DNA from: Cyanobium sp. FGCU52
Lineage (GTDB): Bacteria; Cyanobacteriota; Cyanobacteriia; PCC-6307; Cyanobiaceae
Direction: 5' to 3'
DNA length: 64,000 nt
NCBI GenBank assembly: GCA_024958715.1
Contig: JANWUS010000006.1
Location: 98,965-162,964, forward strand
In this document: piece after piece, positions 9,651 to 19,111 of the stretch
How the letters are laid out: each line of letters begins with the position of its first letter
How positions within the stretch are numbered: position 1 is the first letter of the stretch
Made by a program: the position numbers and the translations under genes
The notes under the pieces: model-generated
Seen by the model: only the letters and a program-made list of their open reading frames with translations
Database searches by the model: none
What the model was told of the DNA's origin: nothing

Positions 9651-10747
9651 TGGAGGGCTCGCAGCAGGCGCCGGTGGGACGGCCGATCGAGCAGCGCGAT
9701 CCGCAGCCAGCCGGAGCCGAGCCCCTCGAAGGAGCGGCAGTCGCGCAGCAGGATCCGGTGCCGTTCCTCCAGGCCGCGGCGCAGGGGCTCCAGATCGAGG
9801 GGCCGGCCCTGCCGCTCGCCGCGCACCAGCAGGAAGTTGGTGGCCGAAGGCATCGGCACCAGATCCGGAACCGCAGCGAGCCGCTCGCGCAGCCAAGCCC
9901 CCTCGCGTGCCACCCAGCGCTCCACCCGCGCGCTCCAGCGGGCATGGCCGGGGCGATCGCCGAGCAGGGCCTCCCCCGCCAGCGCCGCCAGGGCGTTCAC
10001 CGGCCAGGGGTCCCGCCAGCACCCCCATCGTGCCAGCCGTTCCGGGGAGGCCAGGGCGTAACCGAGCCGCAGGCCGGCGATCGCGAACAGCTTGGTGAGG
10101 CTGCGGATCACCACCAGGTTCGGGAAGCGATAGAGCAGGGGGACCAGCGACTGGGCCTCGCCGCCGGGCACCAGGGGCAGGAAGGCCTCATCGGCGATCA
10201 CCAGGGCGAAGCGCTCCAGCAGCGGCTCGAGCGAAGCCCGGCTCCACAGCTGGCCGGTGGGGTTGTGGGGGTTGCAGATCCAGAGCACGTCGCCCGCGGG
10301 CGGATCGGGGAAGGGGGCGGGGAAGCGGTCGTCCCAGCGCAGGGGCAACGCCTGGCGTTCGCTGCTGCCGCCCCAGCAGGCCAGCGCGCGGCCGTAGTCG
10401 GCGAAACCGGGGGCGCCCAGCAGGCTGCATCCGGCGCCGGCGGCATCGCGCGCCGCCCAGGTGAACAGTTCGGCCGCCCCGTTGCCGGGCAGCACCCAGT
10501 CGGCCGGCAGGCCGTGGTGGGCGGCGATGACGCCGCGCAGGGCGGCGTAGCCGCGCTCGGGATAGTCGCGCAGGGGCGAGGCGGCGCCACCGTCGAGGGC
10601 CCGGCGCAGGGAGCGCCTCAGCCCGGCGGGCGGACCGAAGGGCACCAGCGAGGCGCTGGCATCGAGCAGGCGGGCCGGGGCGCAGCCCAGCCGCCGAGCC
10701 ACGGCGATGCGGTTGCCGCCATGGATCTCGATCGCGTCGGACGGCAT
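9617..10747 (-). CDS. PLP-dependent class I/II aminotransferase, CobC/HisC-like
   Basis: 376 residues from the ATG at 10747. Fold type I features are visible: EIHGGNR at the start (typical of threonine-phosphate decarboxylase CobC and HisC), NPHNPTGQLW, VIADEAFLPL and the Schiff-base lysine in SLTKLFAIAGLRLGYAL. The arginine near the C-terminus in GSGWLRIALLD would bind the substrate carboxylate. The opening favours L-threonine-O-3-phosphate decarboxylase, which supplies aminopropanol phosphate for cobalamin synthesis, but histidinol-phosphate aminotransferase cannot be excluded by eye. An in-frame extension to 11365 is antisense to the MoxR gene and is rejected. Confidence 0.82.
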   Translation of the reverse strand: MPSDAIEIHGGNRIAVARRLGCAPARLLDASASLVPFGPPAGLRRSLRRALDGGAASPLRDYPERGYAALRGVIAAHHGLPADWVLPGNGAAELFTWAARDAAGAGCSLLGAPGFADYGRALACWGGSSERQALPLRWDDRFPAPFPDPPAGDVLWICNPHNPTGQLWSRASLEPLLERFALVIADEAFLPLVPGGEAQSLVPLLYRFPNLVVIRSLTKLFAIAGLRLGYALASPERLARWGCWRDPWPVNALAALAGEALLGDRPGHARWSARVERWVAREGAWLRERLAAVPDLVPMPSATNFLLVRGERQGRPLDLEPLRRGLEERHRILLRDCRSFEGLGSGWLRIALLDRPSHRRLLRALHHQVGRRPRAT

Positions 10748-10796
10748 CGACGGCCCGGGCGCGGGGTCTAGCGTCCTATCACGAACGTTCGAGGCG

Positions 10797-11717
10797 ATGA
10801 CGCGGCCTGACCGTCCCCCCCTGGCGGAGTTGACGGACGCGATCGGTCGCGTGCTGCTGGGCAAGGAGCATGCGGTGCGGCTGGCCCTGGCCTGCCTGCT
10901 GGCCCGGGGGCATCTGCTGATCGAGGACCTGCCGGGGGTGGGCAAGTCGACCCTGGCGGAGGCCCTGGCGCGCAGCTTCGGGCTCGAATTCCGGCGGGTG
11001 AGCTTCACCAGCGACCTGCTGCCGGCCGACCTCACCGGCGTGAACGTGTTCGAGCCGGCGGAGGCCCGCTTCCGCTTCCGTCCCGGCCCCCTGTTCAGCC
11101 AGGTGCTTCTGGCCGATGAGATCAACCGCGCCAGCCCGCGCACCCAGAGCGCCCTGCTGGAGGCGATGGCGGCGGGGCGGGTGAGCGTGGACGGCACCAG
11201 CCACCCGCTGCCGGAGCCGTTCCTGGTGATCGCCACCCAGAACGGCCTCGACCAGGGAGGCACGGCGCCGCTGCCCGAATCCCAGCTCGACCGCTTCCTG
11301 ATGCGGCTGAACCTGGGCTTCCCGCCCCGGGAGGCGGAGCGGGCCCTGCTGGCGGGCGAGGGCACCAGCAGCGAGGCCCTCGGCCAGCGGCTCTCCCCCG
11401 CCGATCTGCTGGCACTCCAGGAACGCTGCTCCCACCAGCACGTCTCCCCGGCGCTCCTCGACTACGTGCTCGATCTGCTGGCCCGCAGCCGCGAACCCGG
11501 CCGTGCTGGCCTGCCGCTTTCGCCGCGGGCCGGCCTGGGGCTGCTGGCGGCCGCCCGGGCCTGGAGCCTGATCGAGGGCCGCAACCACGTGATCCCCGAC
11601 GACGTGCAGGCGGTGGCGGCGGCGGTGTGCGAACACCGGCTCGACGGCGGGCAGCCCGGGGCCACGGCGGGCGAACGGAGCTCCGCGCTGCTGGCGGGGG
11701 TGGATGGGCTTCGCTGA
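10797..11717 (+). CDS. MoxR-family AAA+ ATPase
   Basis: 306 residues from the ATG at 10797. Walker A is LIEDLPGVGKSTLAEALA, Walker B is VLLADEINRASPRTQSALLEAM, sensor 1 is FLVIATQN, and LPESQLDRFLMRL follows, all diagnostic of MoxR. MoxR ATPases act as chaperones for metal or complex insertion, usually with DUF58 and transglutaminase partners, and exactly those follow. The stop lies 14 bases inside the DUF58-like gene, indicating tight translational coupling. The gene is divergent from the aminotransferase with only about 50 bases between starts. Confidence 0.93.
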   Translation: MTRPDRPPLAELTDAIGRVLLGKEHAVRLALACLLARGHLLIEDLPGVGKSTLAEALARSFGLEFRRVSFTSDLLPADLTGVNVFEPAEARFRFRPGPLFSQVLLADEINRASPRTQSALLEAMAAGRVSVDGTSHPLPEPFLVIATQNGLDQGGTAPLPESQLDRFLMRLNLGFPPREAERALLAGEGTSSEALGQRLSPADLLALQERCSHQHVSPALLDYVLDLLARSREPGRAGLPLSPRAGLGLLAAARAWSLIEGRNHVIPDDVQAVAAAVCEHRLDGGQPGATAGERSSALLAGVDGLR

Positions 11718-12642
11718 CCTGACCGACCGGGTGCGGGCGCCGGAGAGCGCGCCGCTGCGGCTGGGCCTGCGCAACCTCTACATCCTGCCCACCCGCTTCG
11801 GCTGGCTCTGGCTGGCGGGTGCGGCGCTGCTGCAGGTGGTGGGGATCCAGCTGCAGCGCAACGGCCCGCTGCTGCTGAGCTTCCTGATGCTGGGGCTGTT
11901 CCTGCTGGCCCTGCACCTCACCCACTTCAACCTGCAGGGGCTGGTGCTGGAGTGCGGGGCTCCGGAGCCGGGCTTCGCCGGGGGCACGCTCCCCTACCCG
12001 ATCAGGCTGCAGGTGCCCGGCCGCTGCGAGGGCCTGCGCCTGCGGCTGGGCGACGGCCCCCTGGAGCCGGCCCGCAGCTTCGGCCGGGGGGAGCACCGGC
12101 TGGCCCTGGCCTGGCGCCCACCGGCGCGGGGACGGCAGCGGCCGGGGGTAGTGCGGCTGCAGACCAGCGCGCCGCTGGGGCTGTTCCTGTGCTGGAGCCG
12201 CTGGCGCCCGCCGGTGGAGCAGCTGATGTGGCCCGCCCCTGTGCCGGGTCCGGTGCGGCGGCTGCCGCAGGGGGAACGACCGCCCCAGCGGGACGCCGCG
12301 GCCGGGGCACCGGATCCGCGCCGGGAAGGGAGTGACGACTGGCAGGATCTGCGCCCCCACCGGCTGGAGGATCCGCCCGGCCGGCTGGCCTGGACGCTGG
12401 TGGCCCAGGGCCGGGGCCGGCAGGTGAAGGTGTTCGCCGATCCCGGCGCCGACGAGATGCTGCTGGCCCCCGACCCCTCGGTGCCCCACGAGCGGGCGCT
12501 CGAGCACCTGAGCGAGCGCATCCGCCGCCTGCACGGCCAAGGCGCCCGCTACGGGCTGGCCCTGCCGGAGCGGCTGATCCCGCCGGCCAGCGGCACCGCC
12601 CAGCGCGACCGCTGCCTGGCCGCCCTGGCCCTTGCCCGCTGA
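11704..12642 (+). CDS. DUF58-like membrane protein
   Basis: 312 residues. Two hydrophobic helices near the N-terminus (FGWLWLAGAALLQVVGIQ and the LLLSFLMLGLFLLALHL segment) precede a soluble beta-rich region. The C-terminal half carries DDWQDLRPHRLEDPPGRLAW, which matches the DUF58 core pattern of a leading acidic residue, Leu-Arg, Asp-Pro and Arg-X-X-Trp. DUF58 proteins have a von Willebrand-like fold and pair with MoxR. Here it overlaps MoxR upstream and leads into the transglutaminase gene three bases downstream. The standard function is unknown; assembly of envelope proteins is the usual proposal. Confidence 0.75.
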   Translation: MGFADLTDRVRAPESAPLRLGLRNLYILPTRFGWLWLAGAALLQVVGIQLQRNGPLLLSFLMLGLFLLALHLTHFNLQGLVLECGAPEPGFAGGTLPYPIRLQVPGRCEGLRLRLGDGPLEPARSFGRGEHRLALAWRPPARGRQRPGVVRLQTSAPLGLFLCWSRWRPPVEQLMWPAPVPGPVRRLPQGERPPQRDAAAGAPDPRREGSDDWQDLRPHRLEDPPGRLAWTLVAQGRGRQVKVFADPGADEMLLAPDPSVPHERALEHLSERIRRLHGQGARYGLALPERLIPPASGTAQRDRCLAALALAR

Positions 12643-12645
12643 GCC

Positions 12646-14497
12646 GTGGGACGCACCGCCGCACGCCTGCAGTGGCTGACGATGGGGCTGCTGGCCCTCG
12701 GGCTCACCGGCGTGAGTCCCGCCCAGCTGCTGGGAGCCCTGGCCATCGGGCTGGGGGCGCTCACGGCCCTGAAGCTGGTGGAAGCGCGGCGGCTGGGGGG
12801 AACGGCGGCTGGTGGCGGTGCTGCAGCTGGTGGGGGCGGGGCTTCAGGCGGCGCTGCTGCCCGACCTGGCCCCCAGCCTGCTCCAGGGCGCCACGGTGTT
12901 GACCGCCCTGGCGGGGCTGCTGGCCCTGGAGGTGGGCGAAGGGCCCGACTGGCGCTCGCTGCTGCACCGCAGCGTCTCGGTGCTGCTGGCGGCGCTGCCG
13001 ATGGCGCTGGTGCTGCTGCTGCTGGTGCCGCGCCTGGGCCCGTTCGCCGCCCTGCCGGGGCTGGAGGGCGGCGCGGCGCTGACAGGCCTCAACGACAACC
13101 TCGATCCCGGCGGCATCGCCGCCCTGGCCGACGACCCGGGCCCGGCCGCCAGGGTGAGCTTTCCGGCCGGCGGCGGGCCGCCGCCGGAGAACCAGCGCTA
13201 CTGGCGGGTCCTGGTGCACGACCGCTTCGATGGCCGCCAGTGGCTCGCGGCCCCGGGGGCCCGGCGCGACGGCGCCGCTCTGAACGCGGCACCGGCCGCC
13301 GGGGAGCCGGGCAGCCTGCAGGAGCTGTGGCTGTCGGAGCCCAGCGGCCTCACCACCGTGCACTGGAGCGGCAGCGGCAGGCCGGTGGGCGAGGCGCTGC
13401 GGCAGGACGGGCGGGGCGAACTGAGGCTGCGGGCGCCGAGCGGCCAGCGCCGTATGTACGCCATCGCCGCAGCTGCCGGAGCGGAGAACGGGCTCTGGCG
13501 CCGCCTGCCGCCGCGCCCGCTCGACCTGCAACTGGCCCCGGGCCGCAATCCCCGCCTGGAGGCCCTTGCCGCCGACTGGGCCCGGCTGCCGGCACCGCAG
13601 CAGCGGCTGGCGGCGGCCGAGGCCTGGTTCCGCAGCCAGGGCTTCCGCTACACCCGCAGCCCGGGCACCCTGCCGGAGCAGGCCCCCCTGGATGCCTTCC
13701 TGTTCGAGCAGCGGGCCGGGTTCTGCGGCCACTTCGCCGGGGCCTTCTCGGCCCTGATGCGCCAGGCGGGCGTACCGGCCAGGGTGGTGAGCGGCTACCG
13801 GGGCGGCACCTGGGTGACGGCCATCGGCGGGGGCAGCTACCTCGACCTGCGCCGCTCCGACGCCCACGCCTGGAGCGAGGTGTGGCTGCCGGACCGGGGC
13901 TGGCTGCGGGTGGATCCCAGTGCCTGGGTGGCGGCCGGCGCGGCGCCGGCTCCTTCCCTGGCGGGGGCCGGTGCCCTGGGTTGGCTGCAGCGCCAGTGGT
14001 GGGGGGTGGACCTGGCCTGGAGCCGCCTGTGGCTGGGCTTCGACCGCCGCAGCCAGGAGGCGCTGCTGGAGCGGCTGCTCGGGGAGCGACGCGAGCTGGT
14101 GGGGGCACTGGTGCTGGCGCTGGTGGCCCTGGGCCTGGCGGCGGGGCTGTCACTGCTCGGCTGGCTGGGGCGCCGGGGCGGCAGCGATCCGCTGCGCCGC
14201 GAACTCGAGCGCAGCCTGGCGCTGCTGGCCCGCCAGGGCCTGGCGCCCGCACCGGGGGAGACCCTGCCCCGCTTCCTCGCCCGCGTGCAGGGGCAGCGGC
14301 CCGCCTTGGCGGAGGACCTCGCCGCCCTGGCGGAGGCCTACGGCACCGCCCGCTTCGCTCCCCCGAGGAGCGGCAGCAACGCGGCAGACCTGCGGGAACT
14401 GCGCCGCCGCCGGCTGGGCCGGCAGCTCCGCCATCGGAACGCCCGCACCGGCAACGGCGCGGGGCATGCTGGACAAGCATCGGAGCCAACGGACTGA
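12646..14497 (+). CDS. TgpA-like membrane transglutaminase, apparent frameshift
   Basis: The GTG at 12646 starts a helix-rich N-terminus (LTMGLLALGLTGVSPAQLLG) that leaves frame at the G6 run 12795-12800. Reading five Gs joins it to the frame ending at 14497, giving about 616 residues. The product then has further membrane helices, a transglutaminase-like core with the triad Cys (codon 13724, in AGFCGHFAGAF), His (13865, DAHAWSEVW) and Asp (13913, RVDPSA), a C-terminal membrane helix and a DUF4129-like tail. MoxR, DUF58 and this architecture form a recurrent operon. The domain layout fits periplasmic proteolysis or crosslinking. The break may be real inactivation, slippage or a sequencing error, since the downstream part looks fully conserved. 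Confidence 0.8.
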
Positions 14498-14913
14498 TGG
14501 TCGGCCCCTCCCCACCACGCCGGGCACGGATCCTGGTTGGGCTTCTTCTCCTCTGGGGGACCGCAGCGTCCCCACAACTCCAGCCGCCGTCCCAGGCCCA
14601 GGAGGCCATGGTGCAGTGGCGGCAGCAGATCCAGACCAGCTTCGGCAGCGGATCGATCCCGTCCCCGGCGTCCTACGGGCCCCTGGCTCCGGCGGCAGCC
14701 CCCGCCTCTCCAGCCAAGCCAGCAGCCCCGGCCCGCGACACGCCACCGACCCCCTCCGTTGCCAGGACAGGGGCCGCGGGGGCAGCGAGCACCCCGGCAC
14801 CGCCTGCAGCGGACACCACCTGCCCGCCGCTGCGGGTTTCGGAGATGACCCGGATCCGGGCGGGTCGTCCGGTTCGTGTCAGGGGCGGCAACTGCCTGAT
14901 GGAGTTCAACTGA
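14497..14913 (+). CDS. Small exported Pro/Ala-rich protein
   Basis: 138 residues. The ATG overlaps the transglutaminase stop in a TGATG junction, so it belongs to the same operon. A signal-like segment (ARILVGLLLLWGTAASPQLQ) is followed by a low-complexity Pro/Ala/Ser/Thr stretch, then a compact C-terminus with two cysteines (TTCPPLRVSEMTRIRAG and GGNCLMEFN). No family is recognised. The two cysteines could form a disulfide after export. Its position suggests it could be a substrate or partner of the membrane transglutaminase, which is inference only. Confidence 0.6.
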   Translation: MVGPSPPRRARILVGLLLLWGTAASPQLQPPSQAQEAMVQWRQQIQTSFGSGSIPSPASYGPLAPAAAPASPAKPAAPARDTPPTPSVARTGAAGAASTPAPPAADTTCPPLRVSEMTRIRAGRPVRVRGGNCLMEFN

Positions 14914-15011
14914 GAGCCGGTCCCGAAGCGTCCCGCCCCACCAACCCCCACAACGGAGGCGGCGCAGCGGAGCCATTGGGGCTACAACGGACCGACCCGG
15001 GTGCAACCGCC

Positions 15012-15860
15012 ATGGTCGGATCAGCCGCTGCCCTCTCTCGCCTGAGCCCGCGGGGGCCCCTGCCCCGGATGGTGGCGATGGCCCTGGCCATGTCGGCCGC
15101 GGCAGTGTCGGTTCAGCCGCCGGCGAGGGCCGCCAATGACGGCGATCTGATGAAACTGCTGGGCCAGCGCCGCTGCCCCGGCTGCCGCCTCCAGGACGCC
15201 GATCTGGTGCATGCCGACCTGCGGGACGCCGACCTCAGCGGCGCCCGGCTGCAGCGGGCGAACCTGGGCCAGGCCCGTCTGGATGGGGCCATCCTCAGCG
15301 GAGCCGACCTCAGCTTCACCAGCCTCCAGGGGGCCTCTCTGCGCGGGGCCGATCTGCGGGGGGCCCGCCTCGAAGGCACCGACCTGCGCCACAGCGATCT
15401 CAGCGGCGCCCAGCTCGATCCCGGCGCCCTCTCCCGCAGCCACTGGGAGCAGGCCAGGGGGGTGAATCCGAGCCAGTTGAGCTACCCCGAGCTCCACAAC
15501 GCCGGGGTGGAAGCGTCCGTGGCCGGTCGCCAGCCGGAGGCCGAAAGGCTGTTCGGCGAAGCGATCCGTCAGCAGCCCGATGCACCGGTGAGCTGGGTGG
15601 CCCGCGGCATCGCCCGCAGCGAACAGGGCAAGATCGAACTGGCCGTGGCCGACCTTGACTACGCCGCCTCCCTCTACGAACAGGGCGGCGACGTCACGAC
15701 GGCCCAGGAACTGCGCCAGGTGTCGGGCCAGCTGCAGAAAGCCCCCGGCCAGAACCGGGGGGGCAACGGCATGGGCGGCCAGTTGCTCAACGGCGCGATG
15801 GGCCTGGCCAGCAGCCTGGCCCCCCTGGCGGTGAAGTTCCTGGTGCCGCTGGCCCTGTAG
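15012..15860 (+). CDS. Exported pentapeptide-repeat protein with a TPR-like tail
   Basis: 282 residues. After a signal peptide (MALAMSAAAVSVQPPARAA) and a CPGC motif near residue 55, about residues 60-145 consist of A(D/N)LXX pentapeptide repeats (LQDADLVHADLRDADLSG and onward), which fold as a right-handed quadrilateral beta helix. The second half (AERLFGEAIRQQPDAPVSW, ELAVADLDYAASLYEQGG) looks like two TPR helices, then a Gly-rich stretch and a hydrophobic C-terminal segment (LASSLAPLAVKFLVPLAL). Pentapeptide proteins with leaders are common in cyanobacterial lumens; their role is unknown. It follows the transglutaminase operon by about 100 bases. Confidence 0.8.
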   Translation: MVGSAAALSRLSPRGPLPRMVAMALAMSAAAVSVQPPARAANDGDLMKLLGQRRCPGCRLQDADLVHADLRDADLSGARLQRANLGQARLDGAILSGADLSFTSLQGASLRGADLRGARLEGTDLRHSDLSGAQLDPGALSRSHWEQARGVNPSQLSYPELHNAGVEASVAGRQPEAERLFGEAIRQQPDAPVSWVARGIARSEQGKIELAVADLDYAASLYEQGGDVTTAQELRQVSGQLQKAPGQNRGGNGMGGQLLNGAMGLASSLAPLAVKFLVPLAL

Positions 15861-15888
15861 GAGGGGAGGCGTTGCTGGAGGGCGGCCC

Positions 15889-18189
15889 TCAGTTGGCACC
15901 GCCCATGAAGCGGCGGGCATCCTCAGTGCCAGGGCGATAGCCGTAGCCGAAGGTGCCTCCATCGTTGTCATCGATGATGCGCGGCGTGACCAGGATCACC
16001 AGCTCGCGCTTGGCCCTGTTGCTGCTGGAATCACGGAAGAACTGGCCCACCAGCGGCATGTCGCCGAGGATTGGCCATTTCCGAACTTCCTGATTATCAG
16101 CGTCGGAGATGACACCCGTGAGAATGAGTGTCTGGCCATCCCGGACACGGGCGCTGCCGGTATCGAGACGCCGCACCGCCAGGATCTCGATGTCGCCACA
16201 GTTCGGAACGGGCTGAGTGCGAACCGTGGCGGAGATCGCCGGCGACATGGAGAAGGTGACGAAGCCGTTGTCGTCGATCTTGGAGACACGGGCACCAAAG
16301 GTGAGGCCGGAGATGCCGAACTCAGGCTGGCAGGTGGCGGACGCGCCGTTCTCACCAGCCTGAACGGTGTAATTGGTGATCACCTGCTCGCCCACGGTGA
16401 CGTACGACTCATTCGCCTTGGTGCGGCCGATCGTGGCCTGATCGCCACCGGGGGAACCCGAGGTGTTAGAGCCCAGGGCCTGGATGTTGACGGCCACCTG
16501 ATCCTCACCGGTGCGGAGTTCTTCTGGGTTTTCGCTCAGAATCAGGGTGGGACTTGCCAGGACTTTGGTTGAGCGGGATTCGATCTGTGCCCTCACAAAG
16601 TCGTAGAAGTTGTCACGCCCATAGGACAGTCCTGGGTTGCGCCTGGTGCCAGCAAAGAAACCACTGACACTTGCCCTGGGATTCTGGGTTCCGAACTGGG
16701 CACCGCCGATCGCGTTGGTACCAGCTTCTGCAGTGACGGTGACACGGCCATTCTCATCAACCTCAATAGCAGTGTCTGGATCCACCACGCGCCCGAAAGC
16801 CTCCTCCGTGGGCGGCAACGCACTGCCGAACGCACCCAACAGCTGGCCGCTGTTGTTGACGATGAAGTTATTCCCGTAGCGGAAGGCAAAGCTGTTGTCG
16901 ATCTGCTTGTCATTGTCGAGGGTGACATCCAGGATCTTCACGGAAAGCGCCACCTGACGCTGGCGAAGATCGAGCTGCTTGAGGTATTGCTCCGCCACGG
17001 CCACCAGCGAGGGACTGCCCACCAGGGTGATCGTGGAGAGGCGGGAGTCACTGGTGGCCTGCAGACCCACCAGGGGGCCAGTGGAGGCGCCATAGGCCTC
17101 GACCGACGTCTGGGTACCGCCCACGGTGGTGGCGGAATTGGGCCCGCCCTGCACGGCCTGGGTCTGGGCCACACCCTGGGTGACGGCCGTGGTGATCGTG
17201 TTGGTCTTGGTGACGGTGGCGCCCAGATTGGCCAGGTAGTCGGCGGCGGAGTTGGATGCCACCTGGTTGAGCCGGTACACCTTCGAGAGCTGGGCACCAA
17301 AGCTCTTGCCCAGCACCTTGGGCCCGGCGAAGATCGTGTTGCCGTCACGCCTGCCCTGGATGCCGGCCGCCATCAGGGCCGAATTGATCGCACGGCCGTA
17401 GTTTTCGTTTCGGAAGGCGATCGAGATCGGGCGGGAAAGCGTGGGCGGAGTGGCTCCCGGGCCGCCGGCCGTGGATTCATCCACATACACGAAGCCGTAG
17501 CCCCCCACCCGGCTGAGGGCCATCAGCACGTCCTTGGCCGGCGCGTTCTTGAGGGTCATCGTCACCGGCGGTCCGCTGACGTTCACGTAGCTGGGGTTGG
17601 CGATCATCATCGTGCCCACCGCCATGTCGCCCACCGGCGGTGCCACGGCCCGGGCCTGCAGCGGCGGCGCGTACACCGGCTGGGCCACCCGGCCCGGCTC
17701 CCGCAGGTTCGGACGCAGCGACTGCAGCGAAGGCTGCACCGGCGCCGGGAAGGTGATGATCAGATTCACCCCGTCGGCGCTCACCAGCGGCCGGTTCACC
17801 TGGAAGCCGGACACGGGCGTGACCGCCAGGCGGTAGGACGTGCCGGCCCCATCGATGTCGATGCTCTGAAGCCCCGCCTCCGGCAGGGAAAGCCGCTGCG
17901 GGCCGCGCCGCAGCACCGACGGCACCGAGGTGGTGAGACGGCCCTGCCAGCCGCTGGACGTCACGTTCTGCTGCAGCTGGGGAGCGGTGCCTACGCCTTC
18001 GATCACCAGCTCCACCGAATCCGGCAGCCGCCGCACCTTCATCTGCAGCGGCCGGCTGCCCGGCGGGATCACCACGGGGGTGCCGCCCTGGGTCTGGGCC
18101 CACACGCCAGACGGCACCAGGGACGGAGCCATCAACAGGGAAGCCAGCAGGAGTGGAGCGCAGCAGCGAGGGCGGAGGGTTCGATGCAT
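15889..18189 (-). CDS. pilQ: Type IV pilus outer-membrane secretin PilQ
   Basis: About 766 residues from the ATG at 18189, which begins a signal peptide ending in GVWAQ. N-terminal AMIN-like beta domains (RPLQMKVRRLPDSVELVIEG) are followed by secretin/STN repeats and the C-terminal secretin core (RVRDGQTLILTGVISDADNQ, KRELVILVTPRIIDD). PilQ forms the multimeric outer-membrane ring through which type IV pili extend, and in cyanobacteria it also supports DNA uptake and phototaxis. It is last in the pilM-N-O-Q run, 109 bases after pilO. Part of the secretin region (about 16560-16900) has a lower GC content than its surroundings. An upstream in-frame start at 18261 would lengthen the leader. Confidence 0.9.
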   Translation of the reverse strand: MHRTLRPRCCAPLLLASLLMAPSLVPSGVWAQTQGGTPVVIPPGSRPLQMKVRRLPDSVELVIEGVGTAPQLQQNVTSSGWQGRLTTSVPSVLRRGPQRLSLPEAGLQSIDIDGAGTSYRLAVTPVSGFQVNRPLVSADGVNLIITFPAPVQPSLQSLRPNLREPGRVAQPVYAPPLQARAVAPPVGDMAVGTMMIANPSYVNVSGPPVTMTLKNAPAKDVLMALSRVGGYGFVYVDESTAGGPGATPPTLSRPISIAFRNENYGRAINSALMAAGIQGRRDGNTIFAGPKVLGKSFGAQLSKVYRLNQVASNSAADYLANLGATVTKTNTITTAVTQGVAQTQAVQGGPNSATTVGGTQTSVEAYGASTGPLVGLQATSDSRLSTITLVGSPSLVAVAEQYLKQLDLRQRQVALSVKILDVTLDNDKQIDNSFAFRYGNNFIVNNSGQLLGAFGSALPPTEEAFGRVVDPDTAIEVDENGRVTVTAEAGTNAIGGAQFGTQNPRASVSGFFAGTRRNPGLSYGRDNFYDFVRAQIESRSTKVLASPTLILSENPEELRTGEDQVAVNIQALGSNTSGSPGGDQATIGRTKANESYVTVGEQVITNYTVQAGENGASATCQPEFGISGLTFGARVSKIDDNGFVTFSMSPAISATVRTQPVPNCGDIEILAVRRLDTGSARVRDGQTLILTGVISDADNQEVRKWPILGDMPLVGQFFRDSSSNRAKRELVILVTPRIIDDNDGGTFGYGYRPGTEDARRFMGGAN

Positions 18190-18298
18190 GCTGCGCTGGC
18201 GCAAAGGACCGCCCATCCGAGTGACGGGCGGATGGTATCGGGAATGCGGCGGATCCACCACGCCAGGAGGGCCAGGCCCAGGGCCGGAAGCGACCAGC

Positions 18299-19111
18299 TC
18301 AGCGGGGCGGCGGAGCCGGTGCCGGCGCGGCCCCGGCCGGTGGGGCAGCCGCAGCGGCAGGCTCGGCGTTCGCTCCGGGCGGGCGGGTATAGAGGCTCAA
18401 GGCCACTTTGAGCACCACGGCCGCCGGATTGGACAGCGCCTTCGGATCGGCGCTCTTGGGTTCGTCGAGGCTGAGGTTGAGATCGTTCTGCACGACCAGG
18501 ATGCTCAGGTCCTCCACCCGCCGCAGGAAGGCCAGCAGAGCCGGGTAAGGGCCACGCGCCGACATCAGCACCGTGCGCCGCTGCAACCCCTCGATCTCGA
18601 TCGGCGCGCCCGGTGCCGCGGGCGGCGCCGCCGGGGCGGGCGGGGGCTGCGTTGCCCCGGGCAGGGGCTGGCCGCCCCCGGGAGCGGCAGGGGTGGCCAT
18701 CGCATTCGGCCGTGGAGTGGGCGGCGGCGGCGGTGCTGTGACGGCCTGGGGCTCGAACAGGTCGAGCTGCACGCCGGCGGCACGGGCCTCCCGATCCAGC
18801 ATCGCCAGGAAGGTGCCCGGGTCGCCCCGGCCCGTCACCACCTCCACCAGACGAACCTTCTGGGCCAGCCCCTTCTCCTCGTTCTGGTCCAGCACCTTCA
18901 GCTGGCCGCGCAGCAGCGTCACCTCATCCCGCAGGTTCTGCAGCTGGCGCAGACGCTCGGAGTCCTGGCGGAACGCAAGCCACTGGGGGATCAACAGCGA
19001 TCCGGCCAGCAGGGCCGCCACCACCCCTCCTGCCGCCACGGGCGCCCAGAACCAAATCCGCCGAAGCAGCCGGGCCGAGATCCGCGGAGCGCCCTGCTGA
19101 AGGTTGGTCAT
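18299..19111 (-). CDS. pilO: Type IV pilus inner-membrane protein PilO-like
   Basis: 270 residues. A single N-terminal membrane helix (WFWAPVAAGGVVAALLAGSLL) is followed by a coiled coil (SERLRQLQNLRDEVTLLRGQ) and a periplasmic ferredoxin-like domain, then a Pro/Ala/Gly-rich linker and a Pro/Ala-rich C-terminus. This is the PilO layout; PilO and PilN form the periplasmic heterodimer linking PilM to the secretin. The start overlaps the pilN stop by four bases. The long low-complexity insert (about residues 155-190) is unusual compared with proteobacterial PilO. Confidence 0.8.
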   Translation of the reverse strand: MTNLQQGAPRISARLLRRIWFWAPVAAGGVVAALLAGSLLIPQWLAFRQDSERLRQLQNLRDEVTLLRGQLKVLDQNEEKGLAQKVRLVEVVTGRGDPGTFLAMLDREARAAGVQLDLFEPQAVTAPPPPPTPRPNAMATPAAPGGGQPLPGATQPPPAPAAPPAAPGAPIEIEGLQRRTVLMSARGPYPALLAFLRRVEDLSILVVQNDLNLSLDEPKSADPKALSNPAAVVLKVALSLYTRPPGANAEPAAAAAPPAGAAPAPAPPPR

